A program made the position numbers and the translations under genes. The notes under the pieces were generated by a model. The model ran no database searches and was not told the origin of the DNA. It saw nothing but the letters and a program-made list of their open reading frames with translations. Below, in pieces: positions 41,501-49,467 of a DNA stretch of 64,000 bases (position 1 is its first letter; each line of letters begins with the position of its first letter). Source of the DNA: Bacillota bacterium (GTDB taxonomy: Bacteria; Bacillota; Negativicutes; Sporomusales; CTSoil-080); assembly GCA_017889625.1 (NCBI GenBank), contig JAGGAD010000001.1, positions 45,079-109,078 of the forward strand. The letters run 5' to 3'.

Positions 41501-41953
41501 ATGAAAATAATGGATATCATTAATGACAACACCGTATTTATTGGTTTGGATGTCAACAGCCAAGAAGAGTGTCTGAAAGTAATGGCTGAAGGAATGAAAA
41601 AGGCCGGTTTTGTTAGTGACATTACTACTTATTTGGCGGCAGTAAAGGAACGTGAAGCAAAGGGTTCAACGGGAATTGGCTTTGAGGTAGCAATTCCACA
41701 TGGTAAATCAGATGGTATGGTTGCACCGGGATTGGCCTTTGCCAGGCTAAAGACACCAATTGACTGGAATTCGTTAGATGGGAGTCCTGTGCACCTGGTA
41801 TTCCTAATTGGTGTACCACAGGCTGCTGCTGGTGATGAGCATATAAAAATACTTATTGCTTTATCGCGAAAACTGATCCATTCCGAGTTTCGGGAAGCGT
41901 TATTGGCGGTAAAATCACCAACCGATCTTTATCAAATTTTACAAGATATTTAA
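41501..41953 (+). CDS. Fructose PTS EIIA
   Basis: Soluble phosphocarrier of 150 residues of the mannitol/fructose IIA family. The active-site His is in GIGFEVAIPHGKSD (about residues 61-74), with FLIGVPQAAAGDEHIKILI (about 104-122) typical of the family. It receives phosphate from HPr and passes it to the IIB domain of the preceding protein. RBS AGGAG; 33 bases after the EIIBC gene. Confidence 0.94.
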   Translation: MKIMDIINDNTVFIGLDVNSQEECLKVMAEGMKKAGFVSDITTYLAAVKEREAKGSTGIGFEVAIPHGKSDGMVAPGLAFARLKTPIDWNSLDGSPVHLVFLIGVPQAAAGDEHIKILIALSRKLIHSEFREALLAVKSPTDLYQILQDI

Positions 41954-41966
41954 TAGGAGATGTGAC

Positions 41967-42233
41967 ATGATAACTGTAGAAGCAATATTAGAAAATCCGT
42001 CGGGGTTCCACCTTCGTCCGGCTCAGCTTTTTGTGGAGAAGGCGAATCAATTTAAGTCTTTGATTACGGTAAAAAATGACAAAGGTATGGGGGTCGCTGG
42101 TAAGAGTATTTTAGGATTAATGACCCTGGGGTTAACGCGCGGCGCCAAAATTATTATCGAGGCTAATGGTGAAGATGAAGAAGCGGCCGTTAAGGAACTT
42201 TTGGATTTAGTTAAAAGTAAATTTGGTGAATAA
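41967..42233 (+). CDS. HPr-family phosphocarrier
   Basis: HPr-like protein of 88 residues. The active His is in NPSGFHLRPAQLF (His about 15) and the regulatory Ser region is GKSILGLMTLGLTRG (Ser about 46), matching HPr's KSIMGVM. It may be a fructose-dedicated HPr as it sits at the end of the fru operon, 13 bases after EIIA. Followed by a terminator. Confidence 0.93.
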   Translation: MITVEAILENPSGFHLRPAQLFVEKANQFKSLITVKNDKGMGVAGKSILGLMTLGLTRGAKIIIEANGEDEEAAVKELLDLVKSKFGE

Positions 42234-42242
42234 CTAGAAGTG

Positions 42243-42293
42243 GCTCCGGTAAAAAGTTTAGCTAAGCTTTTTATCGGGGCTTTATATATTTTG
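42243..42293 (+). terminator. Intrinsic terminator of fructose operon
   Basis: GCTCCGGTAAAAAG and CTTTTTATCGGGGC pair over 14 positions (two G-T), followed by TTTATATATTTT. Confidence 0.85.
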
Positions 42294-42422
42294 TAGTGGT
42301 CAGTGAATTTAATGAGCATTGTTGGGTTGTTAGATGGTAGGAGGAGTTTAAGCTTAACTTATGGAATAAAAATGAATCGTAAAGTGAATCTGCGGCAGAT
42401 GGGCGTGAGGCGAGGTTGCTAT

Positions 42423-42971
42423 ATGATTGTAAATGTAGTCTGTTCGGTTGAACTTCAAGCAGTGTTGACCGAGCTGGTAAAAGCCAGAGGTATTGAAGTG
42501 AATAGTGAAGCTAAGGTTACGCTGGTGGAAAAAGGCTGTGACTATTCGCCGCACGGAGTTGCGATTGTTTTTGAATATAATTCGCTGCCGGAAATTGTTG
42601 AGTTATTGGACCTTATGGCTAAAAAGCATGAGCCGGCAAAAAATATAATTAGTGCCAGACGGCTTGATAGTGATAACTATGAAATATTAGCCTACGAAGA
42701 TATTATCTATTTTGAAGCGGCGGGTAATAATGTTTATTGTCTTACGGCCACTGCTAAATACCGGATTAAAAACAAATTGTACGAATTAGAAACTAATTTG
42801 CGGGAACAGGGCTTTATTCGAGTGGGCAAATCAGTGTTGCTTAACATTATGAGTGTAGTTGAAATTATTCCGTGGTTTGGATCAAGACTATTACTCAAGT
42901 TGAAGAATAACCATGAACTTGAAGTTACGAGAAACTACGTAAAAAGTTTCAAAGAATTTTTGGAATTATGA
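42423..42971 (+). CDS. LytTR-type DNA-binding regulator
   Basis: Protein of 182 residues. Residues about 75-180 form a LytTR domain: YEILAYEDIIYFEAAGNNVY (about 84-103, the usual ...l.dI.yiE..g..v.v), LYELETNLREQGFIRVGKSVLLN (about 119-141 in two blocks) and LEVTRNYVKSFKEFL. The first 75 residues are not a normal receiver domain. ATG 42423 has GAGG about 8 bases upstream. Its stop overlaps the start of a DUF3021 membrane protein, the classic LytTR/DUF3021 pair in which the membrane protein modulates the regulator. Confidence 0.86.
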   Translation: MIVNVVCSVELQAVLTELVKARGIEVNSEAKVTLVEKGCDYSPHGVAIVFEYNSLPEIVELLDLMAKKHEPAKNIISARRLDSDNYEILAYEDIIYFEAAGNNVYCLTATAKYRIKNKLYELETNLREQGFIRVGKSVLLNIMSVVEIIPWFGSRLLLKLKNNHELEVTRNYVKSFKEFLEL

Positions 42972-43414
42972 GTAAGAGTGAGGATTTTGCTATGCGGAAT
43001 GCGGTGATAGCGTATGTACTTAATGCCATTGGGTCAGCGTTTATTGGTTTGGTGGTCTGCAGCGTGGAGGTTGTTATGAACGTATATCAACCGGAAATGT
43101 TTAGGTATTTTGTTCATAGTGCAGTAATTGGGGCAATTATTGGCACAGTATGTCGCATTGTTGGGTATTCATTAAGCGGTTATATGGGACATAATATTTT
43201 CCGATCGTTAGGTTTGATTTTTATAATTATCGCTGCAGCTATGGCGTTGGTGAATGACATATTTAATGTGTCATTCTGCCATTTGTTTGTGTTGTTGGTG
43301 ATTGCCGAAGTGCTGGGTTTGCTAACCGCATATTTGAATATTAGGTATGCTAAAAAGTTAAATGATCGATTGAAGAAAAAACAAGCGACTATAAGGCAGA
43401 ATTTCAACAGCTAA
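42968..43414 (+). CDS. DUF3021 membrane protein
   Basis: Membrane protein of 148 residues with four hydrophobic helices (about 10-33, 45-68, 75-97, 102-124) and a basic C-terminal tail (KKLNDRLKKKQATIRQ), as in DUF3021 proteins. It starts at ATGA overlapping the stop of the LytTR gene by 4 bases. Likely a membrane-bound control partner of that regulator; the signal is unknown. Confidence 0.8.
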   Translation: MSKSEDFAMRNAVIAYVLNAIGSAFIGLVVCSVEVVMNVYQPEMFRYFVHSAVIGAIIGTVCRIVGYSLSGYMGHNIFRSLGLIFIIIAAAMALVNDIFNVSFCHLFVLLVIAEVLGLLTAYLNIRYAKKLNDRLKKKQATIRQNFNS

Positions 43415-43417
43415 TTT

Positions 43418-43445
43418 CCGGGGGATTTCCTCCGGTTTTTTTATT
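43418..43445 (+). terminator. Intrinsic terminator
   Basis: CCGGGGGA and TCCTCCGG form an 8-bp stem with a 2-base loop, followed by seven T. It ends the LytTR/DUF3021 unit. Confidence 0.88.
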
Positions 43446-43558
43446 TGGCGTAATCTGCAACTTACATAGCGAATATACCCTGTTATCATTAGTTAATGGT
43501 GTTAGGGGACGGACATATATATAATAAACTTAAAATAATGTTTAGGAGAAGGGGGAGA

Positions 43559-44194
43559 ATGGTGCAAGGCTTTTTTTTAGGGCTGTCGACTGGGGCGGTG
43601 TGCCTGGCTTATTGTGCGCCAACCCTAGTGCCGTATATATTGGGCGAAGGAAAAGGTGTTTGGCAGACTAGTATAATTGTTGCTCAGTTTCTTGGAGGAC
43701 GGTTATTGGGCTATCTCTTTTTTGCGGTGATAGCCTGGGGGCTTAATTGCTCACTTGTTAATCAGTTAGGTTCTAATGAGGGCGCTATTGGGGTAATCTA
43801 TATAATTTTGGCGGCTGCCTTGGCGTTATATGGGCTTGCAAATAAAAGCGCGCTTTGCGCCGGACGGTCTTCAACGTGGTCAGGTTTATGGCTGAATGGT
43901 CAGCGGCCGGCGATGATACCAATGAGTCTGGGATTTCTTACCGGCTTGAATCTGTGCCCGCCGTTTTTACTGGCGTTGGCCAATGCCAGTGAATTTAACC
44001 AGCTTAGTCAAAGCATACTGTTTTTTTTCAACTTCTTTTTAGGTACGACGGTGTATTTTATTCCGGCACCGTTGCTAGGTACGTTTAATTGGTTACCGGC
44101 TTTTAAGGTAGTGGGGAAATTGGCGGCGGCGATTACTGCTATTTATTATCTGTATACCGGTATAGTTATGATTGGAGGAGGCTTGCTTTTATGA
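43559..44194 (+). CDS. SafE/DsbD-like membrane protein with Cys pairs
   Basis: Membrane protein of 211 residues with six hydrophobic segments, TauE/SafE or CcdA/DsbD-beta like. Cys residues stand next to Pro at the start of two membrane helices, CLAYCAPTLVPYI (about 15-27) and GLNLCPPFLLALA (about 133-145), the position of the redox pair in CcdA/DsbD. This suggests transfer of reducing power or metal/sulfur export across the membrane. ATG 43559 has AGGAGAAGGGGGAG. First of three genes, overlapping the next by 4 bases. Confidence 0.75.
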   Translation: MVQGFFLGLSTGAVCLAYCAPTLVPYILGEGKGVWQTSIIVAQFLGGRLLGYLFFAVIAWGLNCSLVNQLGSNEGAIGVIYIILAAALALYGLANKSALCAGRSSTWSGLWLNGQRPAMIPMSLGFLTGLNLCPPFLLALANASEFNQLSQSILFFFNFFLGTTVYFIPAPLLGTFNWLPAFKVVGKLAAAITAIYYLYTGIVMIGGGLLL

Positions 44195-45366
44195 CCAACC
44201 GGGTAATTAATCCAGACATACTAAGACCGTCGGCGGTATCCCCGCTGAAAGTGCTGCTCTGTAGTTTGCCGATGCTGATTTTAACAGCATTTTTGATCTC
44301 ACGTGGTAGTATGCCGGTTGAACCGTTAAAAGTGGTGGCATTTAGTATGACCTATATACTTATAAATGGGCTGTTTTTTCTTATGATATATACCGGTAAA
44401 GTGTATCACTATCGGGCAATATTATTTATAACTGTTGCCGTAGCGTTCATTATTGCTTTTGGCGCTAATTTATTGGAGGAACGGGGCAGCATGCTGTTAA
44501 GAACCGAAAATACTCTTGCCGGGGATGCGCCGTTTTGTCATTTGGTTATACCGGCGATCATAATCCCGGCGGTGGTGACTAAAACAATTATCTTTCCGGG
44601 AACAATTATTGATCGGTTTGCCAGTATTTCCGGTATGCTGGTGTTGTGGCTTGGGGCATCGGTGGCGTTAGGCCGCGGTTGGTGCAGCTGGGTTTGTTTT
44701 TATGGGGGACTGGATGAAGGCTTTTCCTGCTTATGCCGTAAACCGGTTATTAAAAATATTGCTGATCAATGGCGGTATTTACCTTGGGCCGTGTTATTAG
44801 TGGTGGTGTTAGTTTCGGCCTTGACCTTTTCGCCTGCCTATTGCGAATGGCTGTGCCCATTTAAAACCGTTACTGAGTTTTCAGCAATAACGTCCTTCAA
44901 AATTTTGGTGCAAACAATTATCTTTTTGCTGTTATTTATTAGCCTAGTCGTCGTACTGCCAATTCTTACTGGACGCCGTATCCAGTGCGGGCTTTTTTGT
45001 CCGTTTGCTGCTTTTCAAGCATTAACTAACAAATTCAATATTTTTACTATTGGAATTAACCGGGAGAAATGTGTAGAGTGTAAGCGGTGTGTTAAAGGTT
45101 GTCCTACTTTTTCGTTAGATACAGTCAGTGTTAAGCAGGGAAAACCGCTGCTTTCCTGTACAAAATGCGGTAAGTGTATAGATAACTGTCCCAAGCAGGC
45201 AATAAGCTTCCGCTTAAAAGGAATTCCTGTGGGGGTAAATACTCAAAGTGCAAAAATATTGTTTTTGTATCCGGCGTTTACTTTCGCGGCAGCCGTGGGT
45301 GGCGGGTTTATCTACGGGGCATTGATCCGGGTGCTCAAATTAATTACTACTGGTAGTATGTTTTAA
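44191..45366 (+). CDS. NapH/NosR-like membrane ferredoxin
   Basis: Membrane FeS protein of 391 residues. Five to six transmembrane helices carry two Cys motifs on their loops, GRGWCSWVCFYGG (about 165-177) and YCEWLCPFK (about 215-223), plus GLFCPFAAFQ, as in NapH/NosR/CcoG proteins. Near the C-terminus are two ferredoxin motifs, CVECKRCVKGCP (about 294-305) and CTKCGKCIDNCP (about 321-332). It probably passes electrons from or to the quinone pool through the preceding SafE/DsbD-like protein. Starts ATGA over the previous stop. Confidence 0.85.
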   Translation: MTNRVINPDILRPSAVSPLKVLLCSLPMLILTAFLISRGSMPVEPLKVVAFSMTYILINGLFFLMIYTGKVYHYRAILFITVAVAFIIAFGANLLEERGSMLLRTENTLAGDAPFCHLVIPAIIIPAVVTKTIIFPGTIIDRFASISGMLVLWLGASVALGRGWCSWVCFYGGLDEGFSCLCRKPVIKNIADQWRYLPWAVLLVVVLVSALTFSPAYCEWLCPFKTVTEFSAITSFKILVQTIIFLLLFISLVVVLPILTGRRIQCGLFCPFAAFQALTNKFNIFTIGINREKCVECKRCVKGCPTFSLDTVSVKQGKPLLSCTKCGKCIDNCPKQAISFRLKGIPVGVNTQSAKILFLYPAFTFAAAVGGGFIYGALIRVLKLITTGSMF

Positions 45367-45381
45367 TAGGGAGGAAAAGGT

Positions 45382-45837
45382 ATGCGTCGGTTGCGGGTTG
45401 TGCTTAGCTATATAGTGGCGGTACTCATGATAGTTGTGGCGGTGGCGGCGCTTGCTGGCAGCAATTTTTTGGCCGCAAAACTAGTGGCTGTCACGGGTAT
45501 AAGGGTGTCACCGTGGTATACTGGCGGTGAAGTGGCCAACATCATTGAGCATGGCAGTTACCAGACTTTGATTCATCGCCCGGTGTTTGATGCGTTAATC
45601 GATCAAGCTACAGAAGGGTTTGTCCAGCTGGACTGGCAGCCGCTAGCAGCACTGCCGGAATATATAGACGAAGATATCGATTGCTTTGGCAACGGCAATA
45701 TTGATGGTCATATCAAGCTTGATACCAGAAATAATATAGCGCAGTTTACCTCTTACAGCTCCCAGGCGGTTTCCCTAGCAGGAAGCTATAAACTAAAAGA
45801 CCGGGTGACCATAAGGGTTGTACTCTTACGTGATTAG
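45382..45837 (+). CDS. Membrane-anchored protein of unknown function (151 aa)
   Basis: Not recognised. One N-terminal membrane anchor or signal (about 8-35), then an extracytoplasmic part of about 115 residues with TGIRVSPWYTGGEV and EDIDCFGNGNIDGHIKLD; only one Cys in that part. GGGAGGAAA lies upstream, 15 bases after the NapH-like gene. It is the third member of the redox trio and may be its extracytoplasmic partner. Confidence 0.7.
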   Translation: MRRLRVVLSYIVAVLMIVVAVAALAGSNFLAAKLVAVTGIRVSPWYTGGEVANIIEHGSYQTLIHRPVFDALIDQATEGFVQLDWQPLAALPEYIDEDIDCFGNGNIDGHIKLDTRNNIAQFTSYSSQAVSLAGSYKLKDRVTIRVVLLRD

Positions 45838-45842
45838 CCAAT

Positions 45843-45893
45843 ACAAGAGGCCGTCTAACCAGCATTAACGCTGGCTAGACGGCCTCTTGTTAC
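45843..45893. terminator. Bidirectional terminator
   Basis: ACAAGAGGCCGTCTA-a-CCAGC and GCTGG-c-TAGACGGCCTCTTGT pair with one mismatch. It sits between convergent genes and can serve both. Confidence 0.88.
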
Positions 45894-45894
45894 T

Positions 45895-46575
45895 TTATTT
45901 ACCGATAAATTCTTGGACAACATATACTGAACCGGTGGAACTATGCACTACCCCAATTCCGACCTCGGTATAGTGGCTATTTAAGATGTTGGCACGATGC
46001 CCTGAACTGCCCATAAATGCGGTTTCAGCCCCACTAACACTTCGGTCTATTGCCAGATTTTCGCCGGCATACAGATAACTGATATTAGCTTGGCGCATCC
46101 GGTCAAAGGGGGATTTACCTTCGGGATTAGTATGGGCAAAATAGTTGCGGTTAATCATATCTTTGGCATAGCTTTCAGCCAAGGCGGTTAATTGGGCATT
46201 AACTCTTAAACTCGGTAATCCATTAGCTGCCCGGTCAGCATTTAAGAGGGCCAGGGCTTGTTGTTCTTCCGAACTGTAATTGCCAGAATTGGTAGTTGTA
46301 GTGGTTTGAGTGGTAGTTGTTGTAGTCTGGGCCGGGGTGGTAGAAGTGGATGCGGGGATAGTATACAGATTGGACTGCCTGGTATAGCGGTAGCGCGGAA
46401 TAGTATATCTTACATTGACAAGGCTGCCGCTATTAGAGGTTAGTTGCTGGTAAGCAGAGTAAGGGGCGCGATAAATGATTTGGCTGGCATTAACTGCAGT
46501 AGTTAGTGCGGTACTGAGAATGGAAAACGTTATAATACTGGTAAGCAGCTTGGTTTTTAACGTGCTGTTTAACAT
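45895..46575 (-). CDS. CAP-domain secreted protein (YkwD-like)
   Basis: Secreted protein of 226 residues. A signal peptide (about 1-30) is followed by a region rich in Tyr and Arg and by a Thr/Gln linker (TTPAQTTTTTTQTTTTT). The SCP/CAP domain occupies about 105-226: EQQALALLNADRAANGLPSL (about 106-125), LTALAESYAKDMINRNYFAHTNPEG with the His of the cavity, YAGENLAIDRS, FMGSSGHRANILN with second His. This is the bacterial YkwD/SafA-partner type; found in spore coats or cell walls of relatives. Activity not known. Confidence 0.88.
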   Translation of the reverse strand: MLNSTLKTKLLTSIITFSILSTALTTAVNASQIIYRAPYSAYQQLTSNSGSLVNVRYTIPRYRYTRQSNLYTIPASTSTTPAQTTTTTTQTTTTTNSGNYSSEEQQALALLNADRAANGLPSLRVNAQLTALAESYAKDMINRNYFAHTNPEGKSPFDRMRQANISYLYAGENLAIDRSVSGAETAFMGSSGHRANILNSHYTEVGIGVVHSSTGSVYVVQEFIGK

Positions 46576-46848
46576 CAGTACACCTTCCTGTCATCTTTTT
46601 ATGTTAACTCTAGTACGCTATAAATATTTGCTCCTTTTGCAAATTATCCTGCAAATTAAGTGCTGTAAATTTGTGTAAAGGTTATTGGTGTAGCTGAGAA
46701 TTAAGTTATACACGGTGTTGAAAAATAGGGCCTTGTGCTATTTTCCCCGGTGCTGGGCTAACTAAATTGGAATATTAGGCAAGCTGGAATGTATATAACG
46801 GCATTTTATCATACTAATCGCTGAGAATAAAACTGGAGGATGCTGTTA

Positions 46849-47523
46849 ATGCGGATATTGGTTGTAGAAGATGACAAAGTAGTACGGGAAGCACTTACCG
46901 CTTTACTAAGCGAGGAAGGATATACTGTTGATAGTGTAGCTGCCGGTGATGAAGGTCTGTACGTTGCTAAACAGGATATTCATGATTTATTAGTCCTTGA
47001 TGTTATGTTGCCGGGAATGGATGGGTTAGAAATTATAAAAAAATTGCGAGCCAATGGTTCTACAATTCCGATATTGCTGCTTACGGCTTTGGATAGTATA
47101 GATGACCGGGTCACGGGTCTTAATCTGGGCGCTGACGATTACTTAGTAAAGCCGTATGCTATGCGCGAACTTTTGGCAAGGATAAAGGCACTACTAAGGC
47201 GCAAAGGCAACTTAATTGATTGCGGACAGTTGAGTTATGGCGGTATCTTATTAGATGCTAAACTTCGGGATGGTGTTGTAGCTGAGAAAATTTTGGGGTT
47301 AAGTGCGAAAGAATATGAAGTTTTAGAATTCCTTATTTTAAATAAAGAACAACTTGTCACCAGAGAACAAATATTTGACCGTATTTGGGGATTTACTTCG
47401 GATACTACGGTCAATATTGTTGATGTCTATATCCACTATTTGCGAAAAAAGTTAGCCCAGGAAGGGGTGGATAAACTGATTCATACAGTCCGGGGGGCAG
47501 GATTTATGTTAAAGGAGAAATAG
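46849..47523 (+). CDS. OmpR-family response regulator
   Basis: Response regulator of 224 residues. Receiver domain 1-115: acidic pair VVEDDKVV, phospho-Asp in LVLDVMLPGMDG (about 51), Thr/Ala switch LLTALDS, Lys in YLVKPYAMREL (about 101-111). Winged-helix DNA-binding domain 125-224 with LSAKEYEVLEFLILN and VDVYIHYLRKKL. ATG 46849 has GGAGG ten bases upstream; ATG 46840 abuts it. Works with the kinase starting 2 bases after its stop. Confidence 0.95.
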   Translation: MRILVVEDDKVVREALTALLSEEGYTVDSVAAGDEGLYVAKQDIHDLLVLDVMLPGMDGLEIIKKLRANGSTIPILLLTALDSIDDRVTGLNLGADDYLVKPYAMRELLARIKALLRRKGNLIDCGQLSYGGILLDAKLRDGVVAEKILGLSAKEYEVLEFLILNKEQLVTREQIFDRIWGFTSDTTVNIVDVYIHYLRKKLAQEGVDKLIHTVRGAGFMLKEK

Positions 47524-47525
47524 CA

Positions 47526-48785
47526 ATGTTTTTAAATACGCGTCGGCGGTTGACGACACTAAACTCCTTAGTTTTTTTGCTGATTTTTATAATTTTTACT
47601 TCAACTTTGTATAGCTATTTGCATTTTCGGTTATTCAATCGGATTGATGCGGTTATGCTGTCGCAAGCAAACTCGATAAGATTGATAAACGGGCGCGTTG
47701 AACCAATAGGTAGGCCGCTAATTGATCCGCGGGTGTTCATATTACTCGGCAGCACTGAGGGCAATATTGTAAACCCGGCCTATGGTCAATCGCCTAAATT
47801 CTTAAATGTTGAAGAAATTGCCGCAACAATTAGTAGTGGTAAAATTGAAAATCGTGAATATGAAGGCCATGTATTTCGAATTGCCAATGTCCCATATCGG
47901 TTTAAAGATAATATATATCATGGTGATAGTAAAATTCCGATTCAATCGGTTATTGCGGTTAGTGAGGTTGATCCTGAAATAGAACTATTACATAGTTTTA
48001 TTGGAATTACTTTTTTTGGTGGGCTAGTAAGCATGCTGGCTATTATTATTGCGGGATATTTACTGGCAAAACGGGCGATGGTGCCGATCCAGGCGGCGTG
48101 GGAAAGGCAGCAGCAGTTTGTTTCCGATGCGTCGCATGAGCTGAGGTCGCCGATTACTGGGATATATAGCAATGCTGAGTTAATGTTGAGGCACCCTGAA
48201 CGAACCATTGCCGAAGAAAGTCATCGGATTAATACGATAATTGGTGAGTCAACACGAATGACCAAGCTCATTGCCAATCTATTGACCTTGGCTAGAGCCG
48301 ACGCTAACAAGGCTGAATTGCAACTGACCCAAGTAGACCTGAATAAAATAATTGAAGATGTTATTCAAAGCTTTGAACCCAGGGAAGAAATAGAAAAAAT
48401 CAGTCTGGCACTGGACATTGAGCCGGTGTTAAAGCTTGTGGCGGATAAAGAACGTATCCAACAATTAGTGGTAATTTTATTAGACAACGCTTTTAAATAT
48501 ACGTCTGCAGGCGGAGCCGTCAAGGTTAAGGGGTTTCGAGCAGACAAATATATTGTAATTAAGGTTACTGATACTGGTTCAGGGATAGCCCCGGAACATC
48601 TGCCACGCATTTTTGATAGATTTTTTAGAGGTGATAAGGCCCGGTCAAGAGAAAGCGGCGGTACGGGGCTGGGATTAGCAATAGCTAACTGGATTGTGCA
48701 AAAACATCGGGGCAAAATTGTCGTCGATAGTGAAGTTGGACAAGGAACGAATATTAGTGTATATTTGCCGGTACTGAAAGGGTAA
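47526..48785 (+). CDS. Sensor histidine kinase
   Basis: Membrane histidine kinase of 419 residues. Transmembrane helices at about 14-36 and 158-183 flank an extracytoplasmic sensor of about 120 residues. The H-box is VSDASHELRSPITGIYSNAE (about 199-218), the N-box LVVILLDNAFKYTS (about 315-328), then DTGSGIAPEH and ESGGTGLGLAIANWIV. Linked by a 2-base gap to the response regulator. Signal unknown; the downstream small secreted protein may be connected to it. Confidence 0.94.
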   Translation: MFLNTRRRLTTLNSLVFLLIFIIFTSTLYSYLHFRLFNRIDAVMLSQANSIRLINGRVEPIGRPLIDPRVFILLGSTEGNIVNPAYGQSPKFLNVEEIAATISSGKIENREYEGHVFRIANVPYRFKDNIYHGDSKIPIQSVIAVSEVDPEIELLHSFIGITFFGGLVSMLAIIIAGYLLAKRAMVPIQAAWERQQQFVSDASHELRSPITGIYSNAELMLRHPERTIAEESHRINTIIGESTRMTKLIANLLTLARADANKAELQLTQVDLNKIIEDVIQSFEPREEIEKISLALDIEPVLKLVADKERIQQLVVILLDNAFKYTSAGGAVKVKGFRADKYIVIKVTDTGSGIAPEHLPRIFDRFFRGDKARSRESGGTGLGLAIANWIVQKHRGKIVVDSEVGQGTNISVYLPVLKG

Positions 48786-48907
48786 AATTAGTTATTCCTT
48801 ATTTTTCAAGCAATGATTGAGAAGTTTTTAAAAAAAAATTAAAAGTATTTTGGCATAATACAAACACAATATTAACATTGTATGTAAACTAGAGAAAGGA
48901 GGGATGG

Positions 48908-49177
48908 ATGATGAAAAAAATATTGCGGCGTTTTGTGAGTGGAATTATTAGTATAATAACCACTTTTTTGGTTATGGCAGCACCAGTAGCAGTGCTTGTG
49001 TATTCTGCCGATGGCGTAACCGAACAAGCCGGAAAAATAACTTATTTGACGGCACCGATTAAGTATGATAACGTGCTGACTAAGCAAACTAAGGCGAATA
49101 AGGTATATGTAGTAAAGAGTGCGGGCCCGGTCTTATTGCCGCAAGATATGATGGTTGAACATCCGCTTGACAAATAA
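48908..49177 (+). CDS. Small membrane/secreted protein (89 aa)
   Basis: Not recognised. An N-terminal basic stretch (KKILRRF) and a hydrophobic segment of about 25 residues (GIISIITTFLVMAAPVAVLVY) form a signal or membrane anchor; the mature 55 residues are polar (TYLTAPIKYDNVLTKQTK...). A strong AAAGGAGGG site precedes ATG 48908/48911. Downstream of the two-component pair with its own 120-base leader, hence a possible target gene. Confidence 0.68.
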   Translation: MMKKILRRFVSGIISIITTFLVMAAPVAVLVYSADGVTEQAGKITYLTAPIKYDNVLTKQTKANKVYVVKSAGPVLLPQDMMVEHPLDK

Positions 49178-49234
49178 GCACCCGCCAAATCTAGTTATAG
49201 ATAATGGTAGGAGGCAAAAAAGTTGATGAGGCGT

Positions 49235-49298
49235 AAAAAACAAAAGTGCTCTTAGAGCTACGAGAAATTGTAGTTTTAAGAGTACTTTTGTTTTTTGT
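49235..49298. terminator. Strong intrinsic terminator
   Basis: AAAAAACAAAAGTGCTCTTA pairs with TTTTAAGAGTACTTTTG and following T-run; stem of about 25 positions with G-T pairs. T-runs on both strands. Confidence 0.88.
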
Positions 49299-49467
49299 TT
49301 AGGGTACGGGTGGTTAAGTAGATATATGTAGTCGCTTTATTGGAAAAAACGCATAATATATTGCCGGGAAAACTATAATAGTTAGGTGAAATTAGCGATT
49401 GCCTGGAAATACTAGAGATAGCTTGTTGGTGTTATTCGGGATTTAAGCGCTAGAAAGGGTGGCGGTA

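Noticed and set aside
42303..42422. 40-residue upstream extension of the LytTR protein
   Set aside because: The extra residues do not resemble a domain and no ribosome site precedes them; ATG 42423 has one.
43446..43470. TTGGCGTAATCTGCA upstream of the SafE-like gene as a third sigma-54 promoter
   Set aside because: GG and GC are about 10 bases apart instead of 12, and no activator is nearby.
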